A stretch of DNA of 64,000 nt from Variovorax guangxiensis (GCF_003952165.1 NZ_RXFT01000003.1:62001-126000), one strand, 5' to 3'; counted from the stretch's first letter, positions 46,945 through 55,786 are shown. Translations and numbers: made by a program. Notes: generated by a model from the letters alone, not told the origin.

Positions 46945-47844
46945 GTGTTTCCCCTCTCTTCTTCTCTTTCATCGATCCCTCTGCTCAAGTACCCGCGTAC
47001 TGCGCACCTGGAAGGATCCCGGCTGCAGGCCGGCGACAGCGACGACGGCCAGGCGCCGCTGTCGGAACTGCAAGGCATGCATGTGGTCATCGAGGAAAAG
47101 CTCGATGGCGCCAATGCCGCCGTGTCGTTCACTTCCGCAGGCGAACTGCTTCTGCAATCGCGCGGCCACTACCTCGCGGGCGGCGCCGGCGAGCGGCAGT
47201 TCAACCTCTTCAAGCACTGGGCCGCCGCGCATGAGGCGGCGCTGCTGGAGCGGCTCGAAGACCGCTATGTGATGTACGGCGAATGGTGCTTCGCCAAGCA
47301 CAGCTGCTGGTACGACCGGCTGCCGGCCTTCTTCCTGGAGTTCGACATCTATGACCGGCAGTCGCAGTGCTTCCTCTCGACGCCGGCGCGGCATGCGCTG
47401 CTCGAAGGCAGCCCGGTGCTGCCGGTGCCCGTGCTCTACGAAGGCGAGATGCCGCGCCAAGCGAAAGCATTGCAGGCGCTCGTGCGGCCCTCGCTGGCCC
47501 GCAGCGCAAGCTGGAGGTCCGCTTTCGAAGCTGCGGTGGCGCAGGAAGGCCAGCCGCTCGATCTGGTTCGGCAGCAGACCGACCTGTCCGACCTCGCCGA
47601 GGGCCTGTACCTCAAGACCGAGTCCAACGGCCAGGTGACGGGCCGCTACAAGTGGGTGCGCCCGGACTTCGTCCAGACCATCCTCGACTCGGGCTCGCAC
47701 CACAGCCGACGGCCGGTGCTGCCCAACCAGCTCGCGCCGGGCGTGGACCTCTACGCGCCGACGCCGCAGCTGACCTGGCAGGACCTGGGCCTGCGCACAT
47801 TGCGCGATCCGGCCGAACTGACGACCACGGGGAGAAAGCGATGA
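46945..47844 (+). CDS. RNA ligase (Rnl-type)
   Basis: 299 residues. Nucleotidyltransferase motif I is EEKLDGANAAV with Lys52 as the AMP-accepting residue; motif III-like FFLEFDIYDRQ, motif IV AEGLYLKTES, and motif V RYKWVR follow. The N-terminal LLKYPRTAHLEGSRLQ is typical of this RNA-ligase family. It would seal 3'-OH and 5'-phosphate RNA ends with ATP. The HD-polynucleotide kinase encoded downstream (ATGA overlap) prepares such ends, so the two form an RNA repair pathway. GTG 46945 is chosen for GGAG eight bases ahead and because family similarity starts there. Confidence 0.88.
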   Translation: MFPLSSSLSSIPLLKYPRTAHLEGSRLQAGDSDDGQAPLSELQGMHVVIEEKLDGANAAVSFTSAGELLLQSRGHYLAGGAGERQFNLFKHWAAAHEAALLERLEDRYVMYGEWCFAKHSCWYDRLPAFFLEFDIYDRQSQCFLSTPARHALLEGSPVLPVPVLYEGEMPRQAKALQALVRPSLARSASWRSAFEAAVAQEGQPLDLVRQQTDLSDLAEGLYLKTESNGQVTGRYKWVRPDFVQTILDSGSHHSRRPVLPNQLAPGVDLYAPTPQLTWQDLGLRTLRDPAELTTTGRKR

Positions 47845-48980
47845 ACTTCGACGACCTGCGCGCCCTGGTGCCCGAGCCCGGCAAGGACACCGACTGGGCG
47901 CAATGCTGCGATCTGCTGCCGGCCCTGCTGCGCCTCGAAGAGACGCCGCAGGACCCGTACTACCACGCCGAAGGCAACGTCGGCATCCACACGCGCATGG
48001 TGCTCGACGCCCTGATGCAGGACGAGCACTACCGCCGCTCCGACGCCGACCGCCGCTTCGTGCTGTTCATGGCCTGCCTGCTGCACGACATCGCCAAGCC
48101 CGACACCACGGTGATCGACGAAGCCAGCGGCCGCATCGGCCAGCCGGGCCACTCGCGCCGGGGCGCGGTCGACGTGCGCGTGCTGATGTGGAAGGCTCGC
48201 GTGCCCTTCGCGCTGCGCGAGGCGGTGTGCCGGATCATCGCGGTGCACCAGGTGCCATTCCACGCCTTCGCCTCGCGCAAGGGCGTGCGGCCGGAGTGGC
48301 TGGTTCACAAGCTCTCGTGGGAGCTGAGCCTGCCCGACCTGTGCTGCGTGGCGCGCTGCGACATGCTCGGGCGCCACTACGAGAAGCGCGCGGACAGCAT
48401 GGCCGACATCGCGCTCTTCGAGCAGCTGGCGCAGGAGGAAGGCTGCTGGGAGGGCCCTCGAAAGATGGCCGACGCCCACACGCGCCTGGCCTACTTCCGC
48501 GGCGCCGACACCAGCCCCGACTACCCGCTGTTCCAGAACGCCGGATCGCAGGTGACGGTGATGTGCGGCCTGCCCGCCAGCGGCAAGAACCACTGGGTGG
48601 CGCAGCACCGCAAGGGCTGGCCGGTGGTGTCCTTCGACGATGCCCGCGCCGAACTCGGCCTGAAGCACGGCGAGAACGACGGCCTCGCCGCGCACCACGC
48701 GGTCGACCAGGCGAAGGCGCTGCTGCGCAGGCAGGAATGCTTCGTCTGGAACGCCACGCACCTGAGCCAGCAGATGCGCACCAAGACGCTCGACCTGCTG
48801 TGGGCCTACCACGCGCACATCGAGCTGGTGTACCTGGAAGCGCCGCACGCGGAGCTGATGCGCCGCAACCGCGAGCGCGACACCACGCTGTCGAACGCGG
48901 GCATCGAGCGCATGCTGCACCGCTGGGAGCTGCCGGCGCCGGTGGAGGCGCACGAGACGGTCTACGAAGTGCAGGCCTGA
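47841..48980 (+). CDS. HD-Pnk: HD phosphohydrolase fused to polynucleotide kinase
   Basis: 379 residues. HD domain (about 40-180): His50, His82-Asp83 (CLLHDIAKPD), His136 (RIIAVHQVPFH), Asp174 (ARCDMLG). P-loop kinase domain (about 237-379): VMCGLPASGKNHW (243-250), SFDDARAELG (Asp266, Arg269) and a lid with ELMRRNRERD. This is the architecture of Runella HD-Pnk, whose HD removes 2',3'-cyclic phosphate and whose kinase phosphorylates 5'-OH ends. The P-loop ends GKN; Ser or Thr is usual for Mg binding. With the upstream ligase it completes healing and sealing of broken RNA, for example tRNA cut by toxins. Confidence 0.9.
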   Translation: MNFDDLRALVPEPGKDTDWAQCCDLLPALLRLEETPQDPYYHAEGNVGIHTRMVLDALMQDEHYRRSDADRRFVLFMACLLHDIAKPDTTVIDEASGRIGQPGHSRRGAVDVRVLMWKARVPFALREAVCRIIAVHQVPFHAFASRKGVRPEWLVHKLSWELSLPDLCCVARCDMLGRHYEKRADSMADIALFEQLAQEEGCWEGPRKMADAHTRLAYFRGADTSPDYPLFQNAGSQVTVMCGLPASGKNHWVAQHRKGWPVVSFDDARAELGLKHGENDGLAAHHAVDQAKALLRRQECFVWNATHLSQQMRTKTLDLLWAYHAHIELVYLEAPHAELMRRNRERDTTLSNAGIERMLHRWELPAPVEAHETVYEVQA

Positions 48981-49004
48981 AGCAAGCGCGGACCTGAAAA
49001 GCAG

Positions 49005-49034
49005 AAGGCCCGCCGGTTCACCCCGGCGGGCCTT
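49005..49034. terminator. Bidirectional terminator between HD-Pnk and ffh
   Basis: AAGGCCCGCCGG-TTCACC-CCGGCGGGCCTT forms a 12-bp perfect stem, followed on the plus strand by CTTATATATATG and on the minus strand by CTGCTTTTC. It separates convergent genes. Confidence 0.75.
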
Positions 49035-49064
49035 CTTATATATATGTGTGCGTGCGGCGTCCGC

Positions 49065-50453
49065 TCAGAACGGCAGCTTCGGCCCGCCGGGGCCACCCAT
49101 TCCGCCCAGGCCCTTCATGCCGCCCATGCGCTTCATCATCTTCATGAGGCCGCCGCCCTTCATCTTCTTCATCATTCCCTGCATCTGCTCGAACTCGTTG
49201 AGCAGGCGGTTCACTTCCTGGACCTGCACGCCGGCACCGGCCGCGATGCGGCGCTTGCGCGTGGCCTTCAGCAGCTCGGGCTTGCGCCGCTCCAGCGGAG
49301 TCATGCTGTTGATGATGCCTTCCTTGCGGCGGATGTCGCGCTCGGCGCGGCTCAGGTCGGCCTCGCTGGCCTTGGCGGCCATCTGCGTGGGCAGCTTGTC
49401 CATCAGGCTGGAGAGGCCGCCCATCTGCTTCATCTGCTGCAGCTGGCCGAGGAAGTCGTTGAGGTCGAAGCCCGCGCCGCTCTTGACCTTGGCGGCGAGC
49501 TTCTGCGCCGCCGCCACGTCGACGCCGGCCGTGACCTGCTCGACCAGCGCCACGATGTCGCCCATGCCCAGGATGCGGCCGGCGTGGCGTTCGGCGTCGA
49601 ACACCTCCAGGCCGTCGATCTTCTCGCTCACGCCCGCGAACTTGATCGGCACGCCCGTGACCTGCCGCACCGACAGCGCCGCGCCGCCACGCGAATCGCC
49701 GTCGGTCTTGGTCAGGATGATGCCGGTGAGCGGCAGCGCTTCCTTGAAGGCTTTGGCGGTATTGACTGCGTCCTGGCCCTGCATGGCGTCGACCACGAAC
49801 AGGGTTTCGACCGGGTCGAGCGCGGCGTGCAGCTGCTTGATTTCGGCCATCAGCACTTCGTCGATGGCCAGGCGGCCGGCCGTGTCGACCAGCAGCACGT
49901 CGAAATAGTGGCGCCTGGCGTGGTCGAGCGCGGCGCGCGCGATGTCCAGCGGCTTCTGGTCGGGCGTGCTGGGGAACCACTCGGCGCCGGCCTGCTTCGT
50001 GACGGTCTTGAGCTGCTCGATGGCGGCGGGGCGATACACGTCGCCCGACACGGTGAGCACCTTCTTCTTGCGCTTCTCGATCAGGTGCTTGGCCAGCTTG
50101 GCGGTGGTGGTGGTCTTGCCGGCGCCCTGCAGGCCGGCCATCAGGATCACCGCCGGCGGCTGGGCCGCGAGGTTGATGTCGGAAACGCCCTCGCCCATGG
50201 TGGCGGCAAGTTCGCGGTTGACGATGCCCACCAGCGCCTGGCCCGGCTTGAGCGAGCCCAGCACTTCCTGGCCGAGAGCCTTCTCCTTCACGCGGGCGAC
50301 GAAATCGCGCACGACGGGCAGGGCCACGTCGGCTTCCAGCAGCGCCATGCGCACCTCGCGCAGCATGTCCTGCACGTTGCTTTCGGTGATGCGGGCCTGG
50401 CCGCTCATCGTCTTGACGAGGCGGGAGAACTTTTCTGTGAGGGCGGTGGCCAT
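49065..50453 (-). CDS. ffh: Signal recognition particle protein Ffh
   Basis: 462 residues. N domain, G domain with GLQGAGKTTTTAKLA, LLVDTAGRLAIDE, TKTDGDSRGGAAL and GVGEKI-like GVSEKIDGLEVF, then a Met-rich M domain (MQGMMKKMKGGGLMKMMKR) that binds signal peptides and 4.5S RNA. It targets nascent inner-membrane proteins to FtsY. I see no 4.5S RNA gene in the window. Start ATG 50453; divergent from the ypjD-like gene, as in E. coli. Confidence 0.96.
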   Translation of the reverse strand: MATALTEKFSRLVKTMSGQARITESNVQDMLREVRMALLEADVALPVVRDFVARVKEKALGQEVLGSLKPGQALVGIVNRELAATMGEGVSDINLAAQPPAVILMAGLQGAGKTTTTAKLAKHLIEKRKKKVLTVSGDVYRPAAIEQLKTVTKQAGAEWFPSTPDQKPLDIARAALDHARRHYFDVLLVDTAGRLAIDEVLMAEIKQLHAALDPVETLFVVDAMQGQDAVNTAKAFKEALPLTGIILTKTDGDSRGGAALSVRQVTGVPIKFAGVSEKIDGLEVFDAERHAGRILGMGDIVALVEQVTAGVDVAAAQKLAAKVKSGAGFDLNDFLGQLQQMKQMGGLSSLMDKLPTQMAAKASEADLSRAERDIRRKEGIINSMTPLERRKPELLKATRKRRIAAGAGVQVQEVNRLLNEFEQMQGMMKKMKGGGLMKMMKRMGGMKGLGGMGGPGGPKLPF

Positions 50454-50568
50454 GAGGGGGATGCCTTGCTGCCCGCTATGGCGCGGGCCGGATGAGAAGC
50501 CTGGGAGACGGGAAAGAACTTGAAGCCGGGCGCCGGGAACGCAATAGCGAGACGCTAAACTCCGGCCG

Positions 50569-51384
50569 ATGATTTTAGCGATCCCCTCCCCGCTCGGCGT
50601 GGCTCTGGGCATCGCCACCGCGGTTGCCTACGGTTTTGTCGCCGCCGCCGGCGCCAGATTCAGCCGCCAATCGACCCAATGGACGCTCGGGATCGCATGG
50701 CTGCTGCACGCCGCCGCTCTCGCCCATGGTCTCGTCGGCAGCGAACCGCGCTTCGGTTTCGCGCCCGCGCTGTCGGTCACGGCCTGGCTGGTGCTCACTG
50801 TCTACGCGGTCGAAAGCCGCATGTATCCGCAACTGAAGGTGCGTCGCGCGCTCGCCTGGCTGGGCGCGGCCGCGGTGCTGCTGGCCATCCTGTTTCCCGG
50901 CACGCCGCTGCACGTGACGGCCTCGCCATGGCTGCCGCTGCACCTGGCGCTGGGCATCGCCTCGTACGGCCTTTTCGGCGCCGCCGTGGTGCACGCCTGG
51001 CTCATCACCCGCGCAGAGAAGCAGATCCGCCTGGCCGCGGCCGTGGAGCCGCAAGGCGGCGTGCCGCTGCTCACGCTCGAGCGGCTCACCTTCCGCTTCG
51101 TCACCGCCGGCTTCGTGCTGCTGTCGGCCACGCTGCTGGCGGGCCTGCTGTTCAGCGAGCAGCTGTACGGCGCCGCCGGCCGTGCCTGGAAATGGGACCA
51201 CAAGACCATCTTCTCGGTGCTCGCCTGGATCAGCTTCGCGATCCTGCTGATCGGCCGCGCCCGCTTCGGCTGGCGCGGGCGCACCGCGCGCCGCGTGCTC
51301 TATGCCGGCTCGGCGCTGCTGCTGCTGGCCTACGTCGGCTCGCGCTTCGTGCTCGAAGTGGTTCTCGCGCGCCCCCCCGTCTGA
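50569..51384 (+). CDS. YpjD/CcsA-like inner membrane protein
   Basis: 271 residues with about eight TMs. The region ASPWLPLHLALGIASYGLFG and the later AGRAWKWDHKTIFSVLAWIS match the cytochrome-c-assembly (CcsA/HemX-like) domain; in E. coli the homologue YpjD also lies beside ffh. Its role (haem handling or ion efflux, CorE-like) is unsettled. TAAACT ends seven bases before the ATG with no ribosome binding site, suggesting a leaderless transcript. Confidence 0.85.
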   Translation: MILAIPSPLGVALGIATAVAYGFVAAAGARFSRQSTQWTLGIAWLLHAAALAHGLVGSEPRFGFAPALSVTAWLVLTVYAVESRMYPQLKVRRALAWLGAAAVLLAILFPGTPLHVTASPWLPLHLALGIASYGLFGAAVVHAWLITRAEKQIRLAAAVEPQGGVPLLTLERLTFRFVTAGFVLLSATLLAGLLFSEQLYGAAGRAWKWDHKTIFSVLAWISFAILLIGRARFGWRGRTARRVLYAGSALLLLAYVGSRFVLEVVLARPPV

Positions 51385-51385
51385 A

Positions 51386-51646
51386 ATGAAATACCTCCTC
51401 GTCCTCGCGGTGCTCTGGGTCGCGATCTGGCTCTGGCGCAAGAACCGGCGCGAAGAAATGCACGACGCCATGCGCGAGCGTGCGGCCAAGGCACGGCAAC
51501 AGCAGCGCACGGCCCCCAGCCAGCCGCAGGCCATGGTGCGCTGCGCCCATTGCGGCCTGCACCTGCCGGCGACCGACGCCATCGCCGGCCCCGGCGGCGC
51601 GGTCTACTGCAGCACCGCGCACCGCGAAGCCGCCACGCAGCAATGA
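51386..51646 (+). CDS. PP0621-family small membrane protein
   Basis: 86 residues: one TM at the N-terminus (YLLVLAVLWVAIWLW), a basic helix, and a C-terminal zinc-ribbon-like MVRCAHCGLHLPATDAI with a third Cys in VYCSTAHREAA. This is the PP0621 family, regularly found ahead of pilS. Function unknown. It starts one base after the ypjD-like stop, and its own stop overlaps the pilS start (ATGA). Confidence 0.85.
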   Translation: MKYLLVLAVLWVAIWLWRKNRREEMHDAMRERAAKARQQQRTAPSQPQAMVRCAHCGLHLPATDAIAGPGGAVYCSTAHREAATQQ

Positions 51647-53340
51647 GCACGCCCCTGTGGTCGCGCGGCGAGCCGGTCACCGACTGGGACGTGCTCGACC
51701 AGGGCCCGGCCGAGAGCTCGGCGCTGGGCCGCCTCTGGCGCGGCTTCATGGGCGCGCGCTGCTTCGTCGCGCTGGTGCTGGTGCTGCTGCAGGGCGTGGC
51801 GTTCGCGATCGGCCAGACCATGCAGACGGCGGCCATCGCCGTCTCGGCGCTGTACCTGGCCGCGACATGGCTGGGCATGCGCTACTCGCGCTTCCAGCCG
51901 CCGATCCGGGGCTTCGCCGCGTCGTGGCTGATGACCATCGGCATCGACCTGGCGGCCTTCGCCGCCTTGCAGGTGCTGCAGGGCGGCAACGTCAACTACA
52001 CGCCGCTGTTCGCGCTGCCGGTGCTCATGAGCGCGGTGCTGGGCACCATGATCGTGAGCCTGGGCACCACTGCCACCGTCACGCTGCTGCTGCTGGCCGA
52101 CGCGGGCTGGCACTGGCTGCAGCAGCCCGTCGACTCGTCTTCGCGCTTCGTGCAGGCGGCGCTCACCGGCACCGGCTTCTTCGTGGTGGCGCTGCTCGCG
52201 CACGAGATGGCCCGCCGGCTGGCGCGCGAGGAAGCGGTGGCGCAGCGCAACCGCAGCAGCGCGCAGATGCAGGCGCAGGTCAACGACCTGGTGATCGAGA
52301 CGCTGAGCGAAGGCGTGCTGGTGATCGACGCCGAAGGCCTGGTGCATGCGGCCAACCCCGCGGCCGACGCCATCCTCGGCCAGGGCCTGGCCAGGCTGAC
52401 GCTGCCCTTCCCGCTGCATGCGCAGCCGGCCTGGCACGCACTGGCCGCGCTGGCCCGCCAGACCTTCGCGCGCCGGGCGCCGCAGACGGAGGAAATTCCG
52501 GTGGCGCAGGCGCGCGGCGCGGCGCGCGAGGTGCGCGTGCGCACTCGCCTCACGCCCGCCAGCGAGAAGCGCGCGGACAGCCTGTGCGTGATGTTCCTGC
52601 AGGACCTGCGCGAGCTCGAGGCGCGCATCCGCACCGAGAAGCTGGCGGCCATGGGCCGCATGTCGGCCGCCGTGGCGCACGAGATCCGCAACCCGCTGGC
52701 CGCCATCACACAGGCCAGCGCGCTGCTCAACGAAGACCTGACCGACCCCGCGCACCGCAAGCTGACGAGCATGGTGCAGCACAACGCGCAGCGCCTGGCG
52801 CGCATCGTGGACGACGTGCTCGACGTTTCCCGCGCGCGCCAGCAGCGCGTGCTCTCGCTGGGCGAGCAGCTGGTGCTCGACCCCGCGGTGCAGGTGCTGG
52901 CCGAGGAATGGGTGCGCCAGACGCAGCGCAAGGGCGTGCTCATGTCGTTCGACGCGCCCGCCAGCGAGGTGCGCTTCGACGCCGAACACCTGCGCCGGCT
53001 GATCGTGAACCTGCTGGACAACGCCTCGCGCTACGCCGGCACGCGCGAGGGCTCGATCCAGGTGCTGACCGCGCTGCAACGCAGCGGCACCAGCCGCCCG
53101 AGCCTGATGGTGTGGAGCGACGGCGCACCGCTCGAACCGGCGGTGCAGCGGCACCTGTTCGAGCCGTTCTTCTCCTCGGAGAGCCGCTCCAGCGGCCTGG
53201 GCCTTTTCCTGTGCCGCGAGCTGTGCCGGCGGCACGGCGCCACCATCGGCTACGAGCGCCGCGCGCTGGTGCCGGGCGGGCCCGAGGGCAATGAATTCTT
53301 CGTCAGCTTCGCCCCCAGCGAAAACCGGCTGACACAATAG
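51643..53340 (+). CDS. pilS: Type IV pilus sensor kinase PilS
   Basis: 565 residues. Six or so N-terminal TMs (about 30-195), a PAS domain (about 215-325; LVIETLSEGVLVIDAEGLVH), HisKA with His346 in SAAVAHEIRNPLAAITQASA, and an HATPase with NLLDNASRYAG and SSGLGLFLCRELCRRHG. PilS phosphorylates PilR to control pilin expression; it senses pilin in the membrane. The pilR start lies six bases past the stop. Confidence 0.93.
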   Translation: MSTPLWSRGEPVTDWDVLDQGPAESSALGRLWRGFMGARCFVALVLVLLQGVAFAIGQTMQTAAIAVSALYLAATWLGMRYSRFQPPIRGFAASWLMTIGIDLAAFAALQVLQGGNVNYTPLFALPVLMSAVLGTMIVSLGTTATVTLLLLADAGWHWLQQPVDSSSRFVQAALTGTGFFVVALLAHEMARRLAREEAVAQRNRSSAQMQAQVNDLVIETLSEGVLVIDAEGLVHAANPAADAILGQGLARLTLPFPLHAQPAWHALAALARQTFARRAPQTEEIPVAQARGAAREVRVRTRLTPASEKRADSLCVMFLQDLRELEARIRTEKLAAMGRMSAAVAHEIRNPLAAITQASALLNEDLTDPAHRKLTSMVQHNAQRLARIVDDVLDVSRARQQRVLSLGEQLVLDPAVQVLAEEWVRQTQRKGVLMSFDAPASEVRFDAEHLRRLIVNLLDNASRYAGTREGSIQVLTALQRSGTSRPSLMVWSDGAPLEPAVQRHLFEPFFSSESRSSGLGLFLCRELCRRHGATIGYERRALVPGGPEGNEFFVSFAPSENRLTQ

Positions 53341-53345
53341 CGCCC

Positions 53346-54920
53346 GTGAGCAACTCCCCCTCTTCTTCCACCCAGCGGCCGGCGCAGATCCTGGTCATCG
53401 ACGACGAGCCCGATCTGCGCACGCTGTACGAGCTGACGCTGCTGCGCGAGGGCTATCGCGTCGAGGCAGCGGGCAGCGTGTCGGAAGCCTGGCAGCACCT
53501 GGAGGCCGCGCGCTTCGACGCGGTGATCACCGACATGCGGCTGCCCGACGGGCAGGGCATGGAGATCATCCACCGCATCCAGAAGAATCAGCGCAGCGAG
53601 CGCTGCGTGGTGATGACCGCCTACGGCTCCGCCGAGAACGCGGTGGAGGCGCTGAAGGCCGGCGCCTTCGACTACCTCACGAAGCCGGTCGACCTCAAGC
53701 AGTTCCGCGCGGTGGTGGCTTCCGCCGTGCAGGCGCGGACGACGCCGCAGCCGCTGGCCAAGCCTGTGCAGGCGACGCCCGCTGGAAGCAACAGGGCCGA
53801 AGCAGAGGCGGCGCCTACGTCCGGCATCGGCATCGCCGCGCTCGACCGGCTGGTGGGCGAATCGGAGCCGATGCGGCTGGTCAAGTCGCGCATCGCCAAG
53901 GTGGCGCGGGGCATGGCGCCGGTGCTGGTGCGCGGCGAATCGGGTACCGGCAAGGAACTGGTCGCGCGCGCGGTGCATGCCTGCAGCCAGCGCAGCGAAG
54001 GCCCCTTCGTCGCGGTGAACTGCGGCGCGATTCCCGAGAACCTGCTCGAGGCCGAGTTCTTCGGGGCGAAGAAGGGCTCGTACACCGGATCCTCGCAGGA
54101 TCGCGACGGCTACTTCCAGGCCGCGCGCGGCGGCACGCTGTTCCTCGACGAAATCGGCGACCTGCCGCTGGCGATGCAGTCGAAGCTGCTGCGCGCGATC
54201 CAGGAGCGCAGCGTGCGCTCGATCGGCTCGACGCAGGAAGAAGCCGTCGACGTGCGCATCGTCAGCGCCACCCACAAGGACCTGCACTCCGAAGTGCAGG
54301 CAGGCCGCTTCCGGCAAGACCTCTTCTACCGCCTCAACGTGATCGAGATCGCGGTGCCCGCATTGCGCGACCGCCGCGAGGACCTGCCCGCGCTGTGCAA
54401 CGCGCTGCTTTCGCGCATCGCACAAGACGGCGGGCTGCCGGTGCCGCACCTGTCTGACGAACTGCTGCGCCGCCTCGCGCAGCATCCGCTGAACGGCAAC
54501 GTGCGCGAGCTCGAGAACCTGCTGCACCGCGCGGTGGCGCTGAACGATGGCGACGAGCTGCATCTGGATCTGATGGGCGGCTTCACGGCCGCGGCCGAAG
54601 CTGCCGCGTCCTCCGCGCCAGCCCCGCTGTCGCCCGTCGGTGCCGATGCGCTTGCCGTGCCGGCACCGGCGCCGAGTGCGCCCGTGGTGGCACCGCCCAG
54701 GGCCGCGCCGCCGCCGCTGCCCTCCGACCTGCAGGCCTACCTCGACCAGCAGGAGCGCGAGATTCTCGTGCGCGCGCTGCACGAGAGCGGCTTCAACCGC
54801 ACTGCCGCCGCCGCCCGGCTGGGCATGAGCCTGCGCCAGATCCGCTACCGCATCGCGCGGCTGGGCATCACCACGCCCAACGGCGACGATGGTGCGAACA
54901 GCAGCCATGCCGACGACTGA
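53346..54920 (+). CDS. pilR: Sigma-54-dependent response regulator PilR
   Basis: 524 residues. Receiver with Asp63 (ITDMRLPDGQG), AAA+ domain with Walker A GESGTGKE and GGTLFLDEIGDL, then an Ala/Pro-rich linker (about 415-460) and Fis-type helix-turn-helix FNRTAAAARLGMSLRQIRYR. The sigma-54 contact loop reads GSYTGS (244-249) rather than GAFTGA, changed at three positions. It activates pilA with sigma-54; pilA is not in the window. Start GTG 53346. Its end overlaps ampD by 14 bases. Confidence 0.92.
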   Translation: MSNSPSSSTQRPAQILVIDDEPDLRTLYELTLLREGYRVEAAGSVSEAWQHLEAARFDAVITDMRLPDGQGMEIIHRIQKNQRSERCVVMTAYGSAENAVEALKAGAFDYLTKPVDLKQFRAVVASAVQARTTPQPLAKPVQATPAGSNRAEAEAAPTSGIGIAALDRLVGESEPMRLVKSRIAKVARGMAPVLVRGESGTGKELVARAVHACSQRSEGPFVAVNCGAIPENLLEAEFFGAKKGSYTGSSQDRDGYFQAARGGTLFLDEIGDLPLAMQSKLLRAIQERSVRSIGSTQEEAVDVRIVSATHKDLHSEVQAGRFRQDLFYRLNVIEIAVPALRDRREDLPALCNALLSRIAQDGGLPVPHLSDELLRRLAQHPLNGNVRELENLLHRAVALNDGDELHLDLMGGFTAAAEAAASSAPAPLSPVGADALAVPAPAPSAPVVAPPRAAPPPLPSDLQAYLDQQEREILVRALHESGFNRTAAAARLGMSLRQIRYRIARLGITTPNGDDGANSSHADD

Positions 54921-55518
54921 AGAAGCCCCCCCGGCGTCTGGCGACGCACTCTGGCGGGCCGGCTGGTACCGCTTCGCGAAAGCCCTGCCCTCTCCCAACT
55001 TCGGGCCCCGGCCGCGGGGCGCGCAGATCGACCTCATCGTGCTGCACTCGATCAGCCTGCCGCCCGGCGAGTACGGCGGCGACGAGGTGCAGAGGCTTTT
55101 CACCAACCGGCTCGACTGGGACGCGCACCCCTACTTCCAGGCCATACGCGGGCTGGAGGTTTCGTCGCATTTCTACGTGCGGCGCAACGGCGAACTCTGG
55201 CAGTTCGTGAGCTGCGACGACCGCGCCTGGCATGCGGGCGTGTCGTCCTGGCGCGGCCGCGAAAACTGCAACGACTACTCCATCGGCATCGAGCTGGAGG
55301 GCCTGGAAGGCCAGCCCTTCGAGGAGCCTCAATACGAGACGCTCGCGAGCCTGTGCGCCGCCATCGCGCAGCATTTTCCGGTCGGGCACATCGCCGGCCA
55401 CGAGCACGTCGCGCCGGGGCGCAAGCAGGACCCGGGCGCCGGCTTCGACTGGCGCCTGCTGCGCGAACAGCTCGGCTGGAATCCACAGATGTTTCCCGAG
55501 CAGGTGATCCGGCTCTAA
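54907..55518 (+). CDS. ampD: 1,6-anhydro-N-acetylmuramyl-L-alanine amidase AmpD
   Basis: 203 residues, cytoplasmic. Zinc ligands are in LIVLHSISLPPG (His), GHIAGHEHVAPGRKQDPG (His and Asp), with Glu in IGIELEG. The N-terminus SPNFGPRPRGAQIDLIVLHS is typical. It splits anhydromuropeptides in cell-wall recycling, downstream of the transglycosylase at 4530; in many bacteria it sets the AmpR signal. Starts inside pilR (14-base overlap). Confidence 0.94.
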   Translation: MPTTEEAPPASGDALWRAGWYRFAKALPSPNFGPRPRGAQIDLIVLHSISLPPGEYGGDEVQRLFTNRLDWDAHPYFQAIRGLEVSSHFYVRRNGELWQFVSCDDRAWHAGVSSWRGRENCNDYSIGIELEGLEGQPFEEPQYETLASLCAAIAQHFPVGHIAGHEHVAPGRKQDPGAGFDWRLLREQLGWNPQMFPEQVIRL

Positions 55519-55738
55519 TTTTTTCAATCGCGCGGCGGCTTGCGATGCGACGCTCATGCGCCGCAGCAAAGAGAATCTTTCAAACGCGCGATGCAGCAAC
55601 CATGCGCCCTGCAGGCCCAAATCGGCCTGCAAGCCACGGCCCATGCGGGTTGCAGGACCATAGGCCAGTATTCATGGGGCATCTTTGCAGGTGTTCTATT
55701 GCGGAAGTAATACCGGCAATCCTTGTATCCATAGGAAA

Positions 55739-55786
55739 ACGCTACATCTAGTGGGTTGTACGCCCCGTGCACCCTAGATATAGTGT
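55739..55786 (+). promoter_or_regulatory. nrdA promoter with two NrdR boxes
   Basis: Box 1 at 55739-55754 (ACGCTACATCTAGTGG, 12/16 to ACACWAWATATWGTGT) and box 2 at 55771-55786 (ACCCTAGATATAGTGT, 14/16) are 32 bp apart start to start, the three-turn spacing of NrdR pairs. A promoter overlaps them: TTGTAC (55756-55761), 17-bp spacer, TATAGT (55779-55784). NrdR would block it at high (d)ATP. The spacer 55519-55867 also holds an inverted repeat TGCAGGCC/GGCCTGCA (55610-55631) and no gene. Confidence 0.8.

Noticed and set aside
46700..47272. 190-codon frame overlapping the RNA ligase start, reachable by +1 shift at CTC-TGA-C
   Set aside because: The +1 frame does not lead into the ligase frame and encodes low-complexity sequence; there is no RF2-type internal Shine-Dalgarno.
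55681..55740. DnaA box upstream of nrdA
   Set aside because: GTATCCATA differs from TTATCCACA at two positions and stands alone, too weak to report as a site.
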